A stretch of DNA of 64,000 nt, from positions 76,761,160 through 76,825,159 of the forward strand of contig JBANSL010000005.1 in NCBI GenBank assembly GCA_037127255.1, given 5' to 3'. This document shows positions 31,331 through 42,262 of this stretch, piece by piece. The notes beneath the pieces were generated by a model. The model was not told where the DNA came from and searched no databases. It saw only the letters and a list, made by a program, of their open reading frames with translations. Within the stretch, counting starts at the first letter, position 1; each line of letters begins with the position of its first letter. This DNA is from Persicaria tinctoria. Taxonomy: Eukaryota > Streptophyta > Magnoliopsida > Caryophyllales > Polygonaceae. The position numbers and the translations under genes are program-made.

Positions 31331-31729
31331 TTTCTGTGGAAAAGGGACGTAAACGCGGCAGAAAAATCAACAAAATAAGATCAAAAGCAACTTGCGAAAA
31401 ATAGGGAAAGAAAACCTAGGGTTTGAAGACAAAATAACAAAGTAAGGGAAATTAGGGTTAAGCAAGGGTGGTAGGCGGCAAGGGCTGGAGTGGTGGCGGA
31501 GGGGTGGCGGAATGGTAGCAGAGGGATGGTGGAGGGGTGGTGCAGGGCTGGTAGTGGTCGGGAATGGTGGAGCGGAAGAGGGCGATGATGGTGAATGCGA
31601 ATTAGGGTAAACTTTGTTTTTGGAATTTTTGTGTTTTTAGATGAATGAATTGCAGAAATTGAACATTATCAACGAATAAAATGGATATAGATAACTACCT
31701 TGATTGAAGTACTGACTCGTGAAACCACT

Positions 31730-32517
31730 TGATGGCGAATCTCACGCCTAAGGGTGCCCGATCGCTTCGAATAGGTAGTCGAATTGGATCTGCGAAAGAA
31801 CTCGAATCTCACGAATCCTCCTTTAGATCGATGAGACCTCAATCTACTTGAATCTCACAAGGAAATCAATCTCTCAGCGCCACTTTTCACGGTTCTTAGT
31901 TTCTTTGAATCTCACGAAGAACATGAACGCTTCTCACGTCCGCTAGGGTTTCTCAAGAAACTTGTTTGTGGGAAATAATAATTGAGCGTGTTTTCATTGA
32001 TGATTGAATAACTATTTAAACAAAGTATTTTTGCTGAGAATAAAAGCTAAATAAAGAAATAAACCCTAAAAATAATAGCATAAACCGCAAAGTATGAAAT
32101 ATGAAAGTCGTGCTGAAAATCACCGTTGTGCACGGCCGCGCAGGAGGGGTGCACGCCCGCGCGCCTTGGATGCACGCCTGCGCACTTTCGTGTTGTTGGA
32201 CACTCCATTGCTCGATAGTTTGCACGCCCGCGCACCACACTTGCACGCCCGCGCGCCCATGTCACACGCTCGTGCACTTGTCTGTTGGAAGTGCAAGATG
32301 GCTCGAGTCCGCGTGGGCTAATAAGGTTACTAATCCGAGATCTCTCGCCTCTAACTCTTGTGTGTAAATCCAAGGTGAGGTAGCATAGGTGGTAATATGC
32401 CTTAGGATGGAGTAGAGTGCACTCGACATCTTCTTAGCCTTAGCCCTCGTGATAGGACCATCTCCATGAAGCGTGATGTCGAATTGAAGCTCCTTAGATA
32501 GATTCCGATTCACATCA
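31730..32517 (-). repeat. 5' LTR of the nested gypsy element
   Basis: It has the same length and ends as 26952-27739. On the minus strand the sequence after its end reads AGTGGTTTCACGAGTC, a possible primer site for a tRNA other than initiator Met. Confidence 0.88.
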
Positions 32518-34052
32518 AAAAGGGTTTGGTGGTAGAGATAAAGCTTCTGGGAAACGATAACCTCTGTTTTCTAGAACGAGCACACATATCAAAGGGTGTA
32601 ATTGCATTAGTGTTGTCAAGATAAGAAAACATACGCAACAATTTAGAAGAAGGGACATGTCCTAAACGTCGAAGCCATACTAAAGCGTCAACAGCTGCAG
32701 CGACAAAGACTTTATTTGCAGTACTCTGAACTGGTAATTCAGCAAACTCTTTATCAAGGAACTATAGACCTCTATCACATCTTCCAAGCATATGAGGTCT
32801 CTGCCCCGGGATACCCTGCAACAAGCACATCGTAGGTGTGAACAAGACAGAACGACCAGTGTCATGTACAAGCCTCCCGATAGACAGTAAATTGCATTTG
32901 AAATATGGCACCAAAAGCACCTCTTTCAAAACCAATGCATCTGCCAACTGTGTCCACAATCAAAGAACTAGTGGGCAACATGATGGAGAAAGGTTTCCGG
33001 ATGGGAGAGCAAGTCAGAAACAAAGATTTGTTGGTGCATATATGGCTATTTGCACCGGAATCCAAGATCCAAAGACACTTAGTTCGATCATGAACGGTCA
33101 TACCTACGAAACCAGCAAATTCACCACCCGATCCTAATCCTATCAGAGCATCTCTAGCCTTTGATTCTTTGACATTGAAAAGATCCAGGAGCTGCGAATA
33201 CTGAGCATGTGTCAGTTCTGGTGCAGTGCTTACATATTCACCAACATCCGACACTTGAGCAACAATCTTATTCCCTTTGTTGTTCTTCTTTGGGGAACCA
33301 TGAAGAAAATAACAGTTCTCAATCTCATGGTTGGTTTTCTTACAATGAGTACAAAACATCCTCGATTTCTTCGGTTGGGACTACACATCCACTTTCTTTG
33401 TCTCAACATTAAACGATGAAGCCAAATCAGTGCTCATATTGACCTGATTCTTGAATTCATGTTGAGATTCCTCTTGTGAAATCATAGAATAGGCAATACT
33501 AACATTTGGTAGGGGTTGCATCATGAGAATAATACCTCGAGCAACTGTATAATTCTCATTTAAGCCTAGAAGAAACTGTATCAATTTCTGTTCCTCCCAC
33601 AGCGCCTTCAGTTTGTTGAAATAAACTGAGATCGAAGACGTACCTTGTGTAAAGGAATTGAGATCTCGCTGCAGAATGAACCGCTGAGCACTATTGGTCT
33701 GGCCGTAGCGATCTTCCAGATCCTCCTAAATCTCCTTAGCCATTCTCGCATACATGACGCTCCTCCGGATCTCATCATCCAAGCTATTTAGAAGCCAGGA
33801 GATGACCATATCGTTGCAGCGATCCCAGACTTCTGCACGCCAATCATCCTCGGAGGACTTGGGAAGAGTTCCGGTAATGAACTTGAGCTTATTCTTGGTG
33901 TTGAGTGCAATCTTTGTATATCGCTTCCATTTTCCAAAATTCCTGCCATCAAAGGTCCCCGTGACTATCAAGAGTCCAGAATGATCACTCGAATGGAGGA
34001 AAAGTGGATCTGTGGTCTCACTTATGAGCTTGTTTCCAGTTTCTACCGCCAT
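32518..34052 (-). pseudogene. Copia gag, zinc knuckle and protease, degenerate
   Basis: ATG 34052 starts a gag N-terminus (MAVETGNKLISETTDPLFLH), with YFNKLKALWEEQ, FLLGLNENYTVARG and the knuckle CTHCKKTNHEIENC near 33350. The protease reads WILDSGANSHI near 33060, and GAG-pre-integrase extends to the gypsy insertion at 32517. Stops at about 33725, 33595, 33380 and 32760 break the frame. Confidence 0.85.
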
Positions 34053-34146
34053 TGAAATGGAACTGAAACTGAGCTACGAGAAACCGATAAGGAACACTTG
34101 ATCTAGATCCGAGATTCCAAAGGAAATGCGTAATTTGAGCTTTGTA

Positions 34147-34158
34147 GCTGTGATACCA
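34147..34158 (-). promoter_or_regulatory. Primer-binding site of the 24-34 kb copia element
   Basis: The minus strand reads TGGTATCACAGC immediately after the LTR end CTTTCA, one base different from the initiator-Met consensus. Confidence 0.8.
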
Positions 34159-34584
34159 TGAAAGAAACGAAGATTGGAAAAGAAGAAAATCTCTCTTTTT
34201 TTATCTTAGTCCAGTTCGATCGACTCAGTCGCTCTACATCTGGATCGGGTACTGTGTGACCCATTTAAGGGGTTGACCCTCCCACTCACAAGCGACTCCA
34301 TGTTTCCAAGAGGATTCGAACTTCGAACCTCTTGGCATGGGATGTAGCCCCACAACCACTACACCAACTTCTGATTGGTTAATAAGAAAATCTCTCTAAT
34401 GGAGGGATAGAGGTTGAATATGGAGGGAATGTATGTGTGTATTGATTGCAAAACAAAATGAGTTTGTTACATCTTATATCCGACTACAAGAGATGGCTTT
34501 CATATGAGCTTAGACAACACTGAGTATTGGGCTTAGCCCATGTCTAAAACTAAATCACTTTCCCTCTTATGATCAACCTCGTCA
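34159..34584 (-). repeat. 5' LTR of the 24-34 kb copia element (with SINE insertion)
   Basis: It is 426 bp, of which 201 bp are the SINE plus one copy of its target duplication. The remaining 225 bp match 24288-24514, including GAGTTTGTTACATCTTATATC. It ends at CCTCGTCA before TCTTA. Confidence 0.88.
34197..34383 (-). mobile_element. tRNA-derived SINE
   Basis: A 187-bp insertion flanked by the 14-bp duplication AAGAAAATCTCTCT (34183-34196 and 34384-34397). On the minus strand it shows an RNA polymerase III A box (TTGGTGTAGTGGT), a B box (GTTCGAATCC) about 40 bases later, and an A-rich tail. It is absent from the sister LTR at 24288-24514, which confirms a later insertion. Confidence 0.9.
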
Positions 34585-34589
34585 TCTTA

Positions 34590-34843
34590 CCGTTGAAAGG
34601 TGGATATATTTTTTTTGTCACTCATCCAAAGTTTAGGTTATTTTAATTATTATTTTTACAAGGAAAAAAAAACGGATTTACAAATTACAATTGAATGATT
34701 TTGATTAAAGGATTTTCGTAATCATCCGTCAGGATGCTATCGGTTAGGTTAGCCCTAACTGAATTATTTCCTAAAAAAAAAAAAAAAAAAAAAAAAAATT
34801 TCGTAGTTTTTATCTTGAAATCTCCGAACTGGGTTTCCCACAC
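34590..34843. other. Short intergenic spacer with poly(A) tract
   Basis: An A25-26 run at about 34773-34798 ends a stretch without coding potential. It may be the tail of an old retroposon or part of the promoter region of the following gene. Confidence 0.4.
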
Positions 34844-35874
34844 GTGTCCGGTTTAGTCATTAGGTTACCCAAAACTCTACGTTTTGGCCTTCCTCTCCCC
34901 GGCCTCCATCTCCATCGCTTTCTTCTTCCACTCTCCTCTCCAAAGCCCTTTGCTTTTTCTCATACCAAAACCCATCCCCCTGTGACTTATTTGACTGTTC
35001 ATACTTTTCGATTTTTTCTTCCTTTGAAACGATCGTTGCTATATTTTACGTGTTTACGGTTCCTCAATTCATCTCTTGTAAGTTGCCCTTCATACTCGCA
35101 CTTTCTGTTTCATCATCTGAATGCTTTATTTCTGTGAGTTTTTGTTTATGGTTTGGGGATTTCTAGCATGATCATCTAGTTTTATATGGGCCCTTTATCT
35201 GGTAGTTGATCGTGTTTCCTTTTTCGAGCTTTTGAATTGAGTGAGCTTCAATTTCTTGCTCGTATTTGGTTTTTAGATTTTGATTCACGAATTTCGTTTG
35301 TTGCGAAGCATAATTTAGTACAGTAATTCTGTAATCGGGAAATTGAAAGTTACCATAGCTTAATTGGCAGGTTTTGGTGTTGTTTGAAGCTGTTGTAGAC
35401 TTCATTGCTTTTGTTAGTTGGAGGTTTAATGTCTTTGTCATCAAAGCTTGAATATTTAGGTATCAACAATTAATTTTGGGGAAGAAAAAACATTGATGTG
35501 CTTGTAGAGTTACTTTCCAGTTTGACACCCATGATTTTGTCATATAATACCGCTCATCGTAGTTAGGGAAAATTTGATTGCTTTGCACCCTTTGGTATGA
35601 AATTTGGTTTCAGAATCAATAAGAAATGATGTATCTTTGGTTTGTGAATATGATGATTATCCTATTTTGATCATTGATCTTCATTGAATTAGCAGAGTTT
35701 AATGAAATTTTCATAGTACCCGTTTAAATCCAGGATATCATGAGATTGCTTCAATGCTGCAACGTTTTTATCACTATTTTCTAATGATAAAATATCCCAT
35801 TTCCAAATTTGGTTGATGTAGATGTGAATTCTTGTCTGATTGAACTGAGGAGACATTATTCAGTCGAAGAGATA
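34844..35874 (+). promoter_or_regulatory. Probable 5' UTR with a leader intron for host gene 1
   Basis: Pyrimidine-rich sequence at about 34890-35075 looks like a plant 5' UTR. A donor at 35078 (CTTGTAAGT) and an acceptor ending at 35821 (TTGATGTAG) would remove a ~744-bp leader intron and place a short second UTR exon before the ATG at 35875. This is inferred from splice motifs only. No single TATA box is decisive. Confidence 0.5.
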
Positions 35875-38539
35875 ATGACCACTATGGACATCAAATCCAT
35901 TTCTTGGGTTGATGATATGTACCAGAAATTTGAGGCCATGTGTGCGGAGGTAGAGGAGACTATGTATCAGGTACCACATGTATAGATTTTCTTTCAAAGA
36001 GAGGAGGATTGGATATTCAGATTTCGTTGATATCATGGCTCAACACCCTTGATATCAATGAATATGGGTATAGTTGGGATTTCCAAATATACCCATGTTC
36101 ACTTTGTATCTGTTGTAGAGTCTGATGGTTCTAAAAGTAAAAGCCGAGATAAGACAGCATAGGCTAATAGAATTACACCACACACTGATAGTTTCTTTAT
36201 TAATAAAGATGGTTTATTTCCAAGATAGGAGGATATCATTGAAATGAGTATGGGGCTTTAAGTTTGATAGATGATCATCTAAAAGGGGGTCTGATTGCAG
36301 CCAAGTACTTTTGGCCGTTGTGAGTCTTGTGACTCTTTCTCCAATCTTTTTCTCATATTCTTTATTTGTTACACAGTCACATTTTCCTGTAATTGGGCAG
36401 CTAAAATGTTTCTTTTAATCCTCTCAGGACTCCGTCAAATTTGTTGAGAATCAGGTGAAGACTGTTGGTGGTTGTTTTAAAAGATTCTACTCAGATGTCA
36501 TGCAGGATTTAGTTCCTCCGTCTTCAGATGATTCAGTGAAGCTGGAAAATACTTGTCACAATTTGCTACATTATGCTAATGATGGTATTTATGGAAAATC
36601 TGTTGTAGATATCAAAAGAGAAAGAGTAAAGTCTGAAAGTGAACATTTGGGCCAAGATTATGATCTTGCTTCTCAGTTGGATGAAATTAATGACAATAAA
36701 TTGTCTTCTGGATCCTATGACTCAAGTTGTCTCTATAAACTGCCATCTGATGAGTCTAATGCTGTAAAAGGCCCTGATTTGTATTTGAAGCAGAGTGGCT
36801 ATGAGGAGTTATGTTTATGTAGTAACAAAGAATCTGAAGTGAAGGCAAGGCCCTCTGAAATATCCCACCCTGAAAATGTGGACTTGCAATCGGTTTTGTT
36901 GTCTAAAGGTGGCAAATCTACGGACGAACTAGGAAAAATGTCTGATGAGGTTAATGGAACTGTTGAATGTACCTCTGTTACTTCAATCTCATCTAATCCA
37001 GCAGTGAATGGATTTGAGAATGATGACGACAAGTTGAAAATGTCATATGGTAACCACTTCTATGGCTGTGCTACATTATCTTTTGCATTCTCTCATATTT
37101 TTTAGCTAGACTAGAATAGCAAAGCTTGATTCCTTCTTTTTTCTTTATTCTCCTCCTCAATGGTTTCTTAGAACATTTACAAGCAGACTTGTCAATTTTT
37201 TACTCGACCCAAGAACCCAGCCAAATTTGATATGTAGATATTGGGTTTACATGAATATTCTAACCCCAAAATCATTATGACCCGCATAAAGGACTATAAC
37301 ATCTTAGACAATCCAAGTACATTTTCATTACCATGAGTCAAATTTTAAACATGTAGATGAGTTGTCTTCATCCTAAAACCTCAAATGCATTACTTGCACC
37401 CTATTTTTGGATATTTCGTTCTGCATAGAATAAGTTGGACTTATTTTGACTGTCTGTTCAGATTAGTTGTGTTAATTTAGGATTGTTGGCAACTTTTTTT
37501 TATTAGTAATTAGATGAAGAGAAGCAAGAAATTGAAGGTTGAAACAAACATGGAGTTTTCTAGTATCTATATTTGGCTGCATATAATTCGTTCACTAACC
37601 ATGATCTTCTACTGACATGATACACTTCTCTTTTCCAGCAGGGTTTTATGAGCCAAGTGGGGATGAAATTGACAATGACGATATTGACAAGGAAGAATTT
37701 CAAGTCTCTGAGCCTAATGGTAAGCTGAAGCTCGATGAATCCTGTGTGCTGGTTGACAAATATGAGCATCTCTCTATTTCACATCTAGAAGGGAAGGAAA
37801 GATCCTATAAGGTAAATATCAAATTCACCGTGCTTCATTTCCCTTGCTTGGTGCACACCATCTTAGGCTTAATTAATGCATAACTCATAGGGTAGCTAAA
37901 GCTAGAGGATTAAATGTATTAAATTAAATATATGTTAAATTAAATTGTTTATAAGTTAGTAAAGTTTTTGGTAACCATAGCTGATACAAGCAAGTTGATA
38001 AGAGAGAAGAAAATGAATAGATTTGTGAAATAAAAAGAAAAGTTGAGGAAAGCTTGGGGAAGTAGTTGAAAATCCAAATCCAAAAAGCTAATTAAACTAA
38101 AATCTTATCTTTACCTTGTTTAAAACTACTATAGTATAATATTAAATCCAAAAGCTCCTAAAAGCTAATTGCATTACCAAATCATCTATCAAGAATCTAT
38201 TGCAATTCCTCTACAACCTGATTCTGAATTGCACTCATACATAAATTTATGGAGATTTGTATTCCGAGAAGTAAGAAATGTAATGAACTCTATCAAATTC
38301 TGTCATTGACCTGTGTCTGTTGTTTTTGCCTATATCAGAAGAAGATTAAGGACGTTTTGTACCTAAGAAGGTGGTCAAGAAGCAAGAATCCAGAGCATTT
38401 ACATCTAAATGTAGTGCAAGAAGAAATGAAATCTCCCAACCATGGAAGTCAGGAGATTGCAGCTTGTACGTATGCATCGCAATCAAGCAACACCAAGCTA
38501 GAAAGCAACTCCTTAGAGTCCGGATGGGAGATTCTTTAG
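35875..38539 (+). CDS. Plant protein of unknown function, four coding exons
   Basis: Proposed CDS: 35875-35970, 36428-37049, 37642-37811 and 38339-38539, with every intron GT-AG and the frame kept (1,089 nt, 362 residues). The first exon encodes a conserved-looking start, SWVDDMYQKFEAMCAEVEET, and exon 2 continues with KFVENQVKTVGGCFKRFYSDVMQDLVPPSSDD. The middle is acidic and Ser-rich and looks disordered. The last exon encodes a basic patch (KKIKDVLYLRRWSRSKN) and the C-terminal motif ESGWEIL. There is no signal peptide, transmembrane segment or catalytic motif. I believe a similar layout occurs in other plants as an uncharacterised protein, but cannot name it. The patch near residues 295-315 could be a nuclear signal. 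Confidence 0.8.
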
Positions 38540-38561
38540 AATCAAGGAGCACCTTTCCTGT

Positions 38562-38612
38562 TGATAATAATAATAATAATAGTAGTAGTAGTAATAATAA
38601 TAACGACGACAA
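38562..38612 (+). repeat. (AAT)n/(AGT)n compound microsatellite in the 3' UTR
   Basis: GATAATAATAATAATAAT is followed by AGTAGTAGT and AATAATAATAA about 25 bases after the stop of host gene 1. It is likely polymorphic in length and part of the mRNA. Confidence 0.85.
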
Positions 38613-39510
38613 CTTGGCATGTGATGAACTCAACCCTCTTCTTTCGAATGGCCCGAATGATTCTGTCACGGTGTTGATGGTAGATTTGCTAGGCTTTCCC
38701 TGGTATGTATAGACCCAGAAAATATCAATCCTCCAGAAACGGTACCGTGGTGTATGATTTGTATAAATGTGTCCATTCTGGCTCAGTTTCTAGCTGTATT
38801 TTCGTTCTTCGGCACAAGCGCTACTGTCTGCTGAGGACTCTTTCAGTCTTCTGTCTGATTATCATCTGTTGAAAAACAAATGCTTGTGGACTGGGACACC
38901 ATCCATCGCTTCTTAAAAGCTTTGCAACTCATTCCTGCCCGATTGATCACAAATTAGGATGCTTGAAACAACTCCAATCGGAAACGTCTGGCACATATGC
39001 ACCTGCCATTAGTACCAATCGAGAGCTCTGATCACTGAGTCTTGTTCTGGAGGCAAACCTTTGAATGAAATTCGAAATTCATCTCCAAGGGTTAATTTTT
39101 CAACACCTTCCAGAATTCCATAGATAGAGAACAGTGGACACCTTATCCAGCGCATTTGGGCCATCGTTTTCGTTCTTCAAAGCAAAACGAAAAATAAAAT
39201 AAAATTCAGAACATTCATAGCATAGATAGATGGAATTGTGTTTACAAGAGAACTCTGAGTTTGAGAGGGATATTACGGAATTGAGAATTGATTAGCTCTA
39301 GATATCGATTTTTGATGACCTAGATAGGAAAGAGCTACATGAGCTCTGATGGAGAATTACTGAATTAGAAGTAAGAAGAGGAGTGAATAGAGAGGAAGGA
39401 GAAGAGGATGAAGAGGGAGTTTGATTAATTCTTCCATGCCCCTGTCTGCGCAATGGGTAATAGCATATTTAATCATTTTGAATATTTGTGTAATTACAAA
39501 TTCAATCCCC
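38613..39510. other. 3' flank of host gene 1; no further gene
   Basis: The transcript probably ends between about 38750 and 39240, where AATAAAATAAAATTC at about 39191 could act as a far-upstream or poly(A) element. From 39230 to 39440 the minus strand is pyrimidine-rich and resembles LTR leader DNA, but no boundary or partner was found. Confidence 0.45.
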
Positions 39511-39513
39511 TAA

Positions 39514-39845
39514 GAGCATCTTTAATGGTGGTACTCCAAGTACCATAAGAATAAAAATAAATGGAAATGTAAGAAGATGGGAGTTCAAGTATCATACCTA
39601 TGATACTCAATATGACACAATACCATAGAATATTACCCAATCAAATATTAATAGTGGGTCCCATTTGATTTTTACTTACCTAAAAAAATTTAAAAAAAAA
39701 CAATTTTGATGCAAAAGGTGAAATAAGATACTCATGTCAAGTACCATGGTTGTGGAGTTTCAAATATTAAAATGAGGTGGATGAGAGAGAATGGACAAAA
39801 AGCAAGTTATGATACTCAATAGGAGTACCATGGTTAAAGATGCTC
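39514..39845. mobile_element. Tourist/Harbinger-like MITE
   Basis: 332 bp with inverted ends GAGCATCTTTAATGGTGG/CCATGGTTAAAGATGCTC and a second paired block, GTACTCC/GGAGTACC. It is flanked by the trinucleotide TAA on both sides (39511-39513 and 39846-39848), as expected for PIF/Harbinger. Noncoding interior. Confidence 0.8.
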
Positions 39846-39931
39846 TAATTGGATTTCTTTGCCCAATACTAGTAGTCAGGCTATTGGGCTAATCAATGAG
39901 GCCCTCATTCATTAGCCATTACATGTTCATT

Positions 39932-40189
39932 TTTTTTTTTTTGATAAGGAAATAATTCGTGACCGGACAAACCCGGACCTCGAGAGGCCGACAAAGTCGG
40001 CAGATGGCGTGCCGTCTAAACATACAACAAAGAAATAGAAATACATAATACAACAAAAGAAACACCCTAAGCAAAGCCGGAAAAACCCCAACCCTAAGCA
40101 AACCAGCGGACACAACATCGAGAGGAAGGGAGCCCGGCGTGGCGAAGTGGATAGCGAGCGCATGGGACAGCTCCTGCTGACAAGTGTGG
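39932..40189 (-). mobile_element. 5'-truncated LINE (or SINE-like) retroposon
   Basis: A 258-bp insertion flanked by the 14-bp duplication ATTACATGTTCATT (39918-39931 and 40190-40203). The minus strand ends in poly(A) (seen as T11 on +). Its last frames, including DGTPSADFVGLSRSGFVRS, resemble 3' ends of plant L1-type LINEs. Confidence 0.88.
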
Positions 40190-40301
40190 ATTACATGTTC
40201 ATTATTATACAGGGTTCGTTTATTTATTTATTTATTTTTATGTTGATGATACTAACATGTTATGAACACGGTAGAAAATGAATATAAGATTCGAATTCTT
40301 G

Positions 40302-40805
40302 TCGACGGTGCAGTGGGAGGAAGTCCGGAGAGGGCCAGTGGAGGGGGAGTATTCAGAAATTCTGAGGGCGGATTCCTCTATGCATTCTCTTTTAGTTGTG
40401 GCATCTGCAAACCACTCACAGCAGAGCTGTGGGCAATCTTCAATGGCCTGGAACTCGCCAAGAGATTAAACCACAATCGAATAATCTTGGAATCAGACTC
40501 GATGAGGGCTTGCAAGTTGTTGAAGAATGGGGACCTTGAACCTAGATTGGATCACAGCTTGGTTAACTAGTGTAGGAAACTGATCGGAGAAGATGGATGG
40601 GAAGTCACCATTGCCCATGTCGGACGTGAGGCAAATCATGTCGCGGATGTCATGGCCAAGGGTCACATAAGGATTTCTAGTTTTGTTATTGAATTTGCTT
40701 CTATTCCTAATTTCCTATGTACTGCTCCCAACAAGGACATGGGCAGCTTAGCCCCATGAGATTTCAATAAAATCAGAGGCTTTTGCCTCCTCTTGAATAA
40801 AAAAA
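40302..40805 (+). mobile_element. 5'-truncated LINE with terminal RNase H domain
   Basis: 504 bp flanked by the 16-bp duplication AAGATTCGAATTCTTG (40286-40301 and 40806-40821) and ending in poly(A). The frame encodes an RNase H-like fold typical of the end of plant LINE ORF2: VDGAVGGSPERASGGGVFRN (first Asp), LTAELWAIFNGLELAK (Glu), ILESDSMRAC (second Asp) and, after one stop at 40570, HVGREANHVADVMAK (last His/Asp). It is the 3' remnant of a longer source element. Confidence 0.9.
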
Positions 40806-40821
40806 AAGATTCGAATTCTTG

Positions 40822-41882
40822 TTATTTTTTTGTTTTCTAATTTACAAGGGTACCGTAAATCTGAATTACGATAGTGCACGACCAAATTGACGTGGTGTCA
40901 TGTCCGAATCGACATGGAAGTAGACACTAGAAATCGAAGGTAAATCAGGTATCTATATCTAACTATTAAAAGAGAAGCATTTTTTATTTCTTAAAAGTAG
41001 GTTATTCAATCAATTTTTTAAAAAATTCAATTAATCCATTATCTTAGCCTAAATTATAATTTTAATAGTTTTTTTTTAAAAAACAAGGGGATGAATTCAA
41101 AACATAATAAGGAAATATAAAATTAATATTAGCAATCTACATCTATATATACTACTTTAATTATTTTTTTCAACCAATGGGTTTTATTCAAAACATTTAA
41201 TTATCTAAACTTTTACTATTATTTTATAATATTAATTTAATATATTACTAAGATTTTATTTATAAAAAATTGTGTCATTGCGTGGGGATCATACTATTTA
41301 GTATTACAAGACAAGTCATAAACCCAAAATATCGCCCAAATTTAAGGGATATATGATTTTTAGAAGGTGGATCCGAGACGGATGGAGGGGTGGGCTGAGC
41401 TTTGCTGCAGCCCACCCCATTTTTATATAGAATATGTATTATATAGCTTAATTATAGAACACAATGTAAAAGTTGGCCCACTGGTATAAACCTTGCACTC
41501 TAATCCCACCCTTCCCAGGTTTGAATCCCGTCCTTACACTTTCAGTTGCATTTTTTTCTTTTATCAATTCTACCTATTTTATGACTATAAATCTCTATTT
41601 TAGTGCAAAAAATTCACAACAATTTTTTTTACCATGTACCCAATAAATTATATACGAGATAGTAAATTTAATTATATCAATTTCATTACTATATTTCTTT
41701 ATTTTAATTCAATTTTTTCCATAATAATTTTTCTTCGTGACATAGGACAATCTAGCACACCCCGACATATATTCCTGGTTCCGTCCCTGAGGTGGATAAT
41801 CTCCTTATGTTGTCACTCTAATCACTCTATATACGAATTTATAGAGTGGAGAAAACTCTAATTAAAAAAATTATATAGTGGA
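40822..41882. other. AT-rich intergenic DNA with a degenerate transposon-like segment
   Basis: No gene. From 41362 (ACGGATGGAGGGGTGGGCTGAGC) to about 41791 (CCTGGTTCCGTCCCTGA) the two ends show weak inverted similarity, seen in many plant non-autonomous DNA elements. It is too decayed to classify. Confidence 0.4.
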
Positions 41883-41887
41883 GAAAA

Positions 41888-42135
41888 TGTTATGTCCGGT
41901 GGTGGTGGAGGTTGGTCGGTGACGGTGGTGATAGGGTGGTTGTGACAGAAAGAGGGAAAGGGGAAGAGGAGGATAGAAGGGGATGAGAAAGAGAGATAGA
42001 GAGATAGAAGAGAAGAGAGCTAAGAGGGTAAGGTTTCCATTTGATTCATTCATGATTTCTCCAATACAAGATAAGGGTATTTATATACTAATACCTTAAT
42101 TCTAATCTCTACACATAATATCCATATACATGACA
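41888..42135. repeat. Left terminal repeat of the RRM-gag unit
   Basis: 248 bp with TG...CA ends on either strand. Read on the minus strand it has a TATATAAATACCC box, then a pyrimidine-rich leader, the usual U3-R-U5 order. Directly to its right (42136-42180) is the reverse complement of a polypurine tract (AAGGGGGGAGTAA) preceded by codons for FEDKAFIRGE, a typical end of gypsy pol on the minus strand. Confidence 0.6.
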
Positions 42136-42197
42136 TTACTCCCCCCTTATAAAAGCTTTGTCCTCAAAGCTTATAAAATGCAAAATATCCATATTCA

Positions 42198-42209
42198 TGG
42201 TATCAGAGC
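42198..42209 (+). promoter_or_regulatory. Primer-binding site upstream of RRM-gag
   Basis: TGGTATCAGAGC on the + strand, 53 bases upstream of ATG 42263. It is 62 bases away from the end of the left terminal repeat, not adjacent to it. That spacing is abnormal for a functional LTR element. Confidence 0.7.
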
Positions 42210-42262
42210 GATCGATTCCTCCGGCCAATCTTCCGATTTTTTCTTAAATTTTGGATCCAGCC

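Larger units (their letters stand above)
26952..32517 (-). mobile_element. Nested Ty3/gypsy element with internal deletion of protease and RT
   Basis: The element has 788-bp LTRs of equal length at 26952-27739 and 31730-32517. The flanks are GAAAG on the left and AAAAG on the right, an approximate 5-bp duplication. On the minus strand: gag, then an abrupt join at about 29610 to the end of RT, RNase H, integrase and a pol tail that runs into the 3' LTR. Protease and nearly all of RT are missing. LTRs differ by a few percent. Inserted in copia GAG-pre-integrase/integrase. Confidence 0.88.
24288..34584 (-). mobile_element. Ty1/copia retrotransposon interrupted by a gypsy element and a SINE
   Basis: The element is flanked by the 5-bp duplication TCTTA (24283-24287 and 34585-34589). 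On the minus strand the order is 5' LTR (34584-34159, containing a SINE), primer site TGGTATCACAGC, gag, zinc knuckle, protease, GAG-pre-integrase, a nested gypsy (32517-26952), integrase, RT, RNase H, an AAAAGGGG polypurine tract and 3' LTR (24514-24288). Without the nested insertions it is about 4.5 kb. It carries many stops and a deletion in RT. LTR differences exceed those of the nested gypsy, so it is the older of the two. Confidence 0.9.

Noticed and set aside
34310..34370. tRNA gene (A and B box-like sequences)
   Set aside because: The boxes lie in a 187-bp insertion with a 14-bp target duplication and an A-rich tail. There is no cloverleaf acceptor pairing, so it is a tRNA-derived SINE.
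36455..37105. Single-exon gene of 216 codons
   Set aside because: It begins at a GTG and runs past a good donor at 37050. It is the second exon of the four-exon gene.
38346..38669. Minus-strand Leu-rich ORF in the 3' end of host gene 1
   Set aside because: The Leu run is the antisense of the AAT/AGT microsatellite, and the frame overlaps a supported exon.
40262..40301. ATG 40262 as start of an RNase H gene
   Set aside because: The first 13 codons belong to the target site. LINE sequence starts only at 40302 after the duplication AAGATTCGAATTCTTG.
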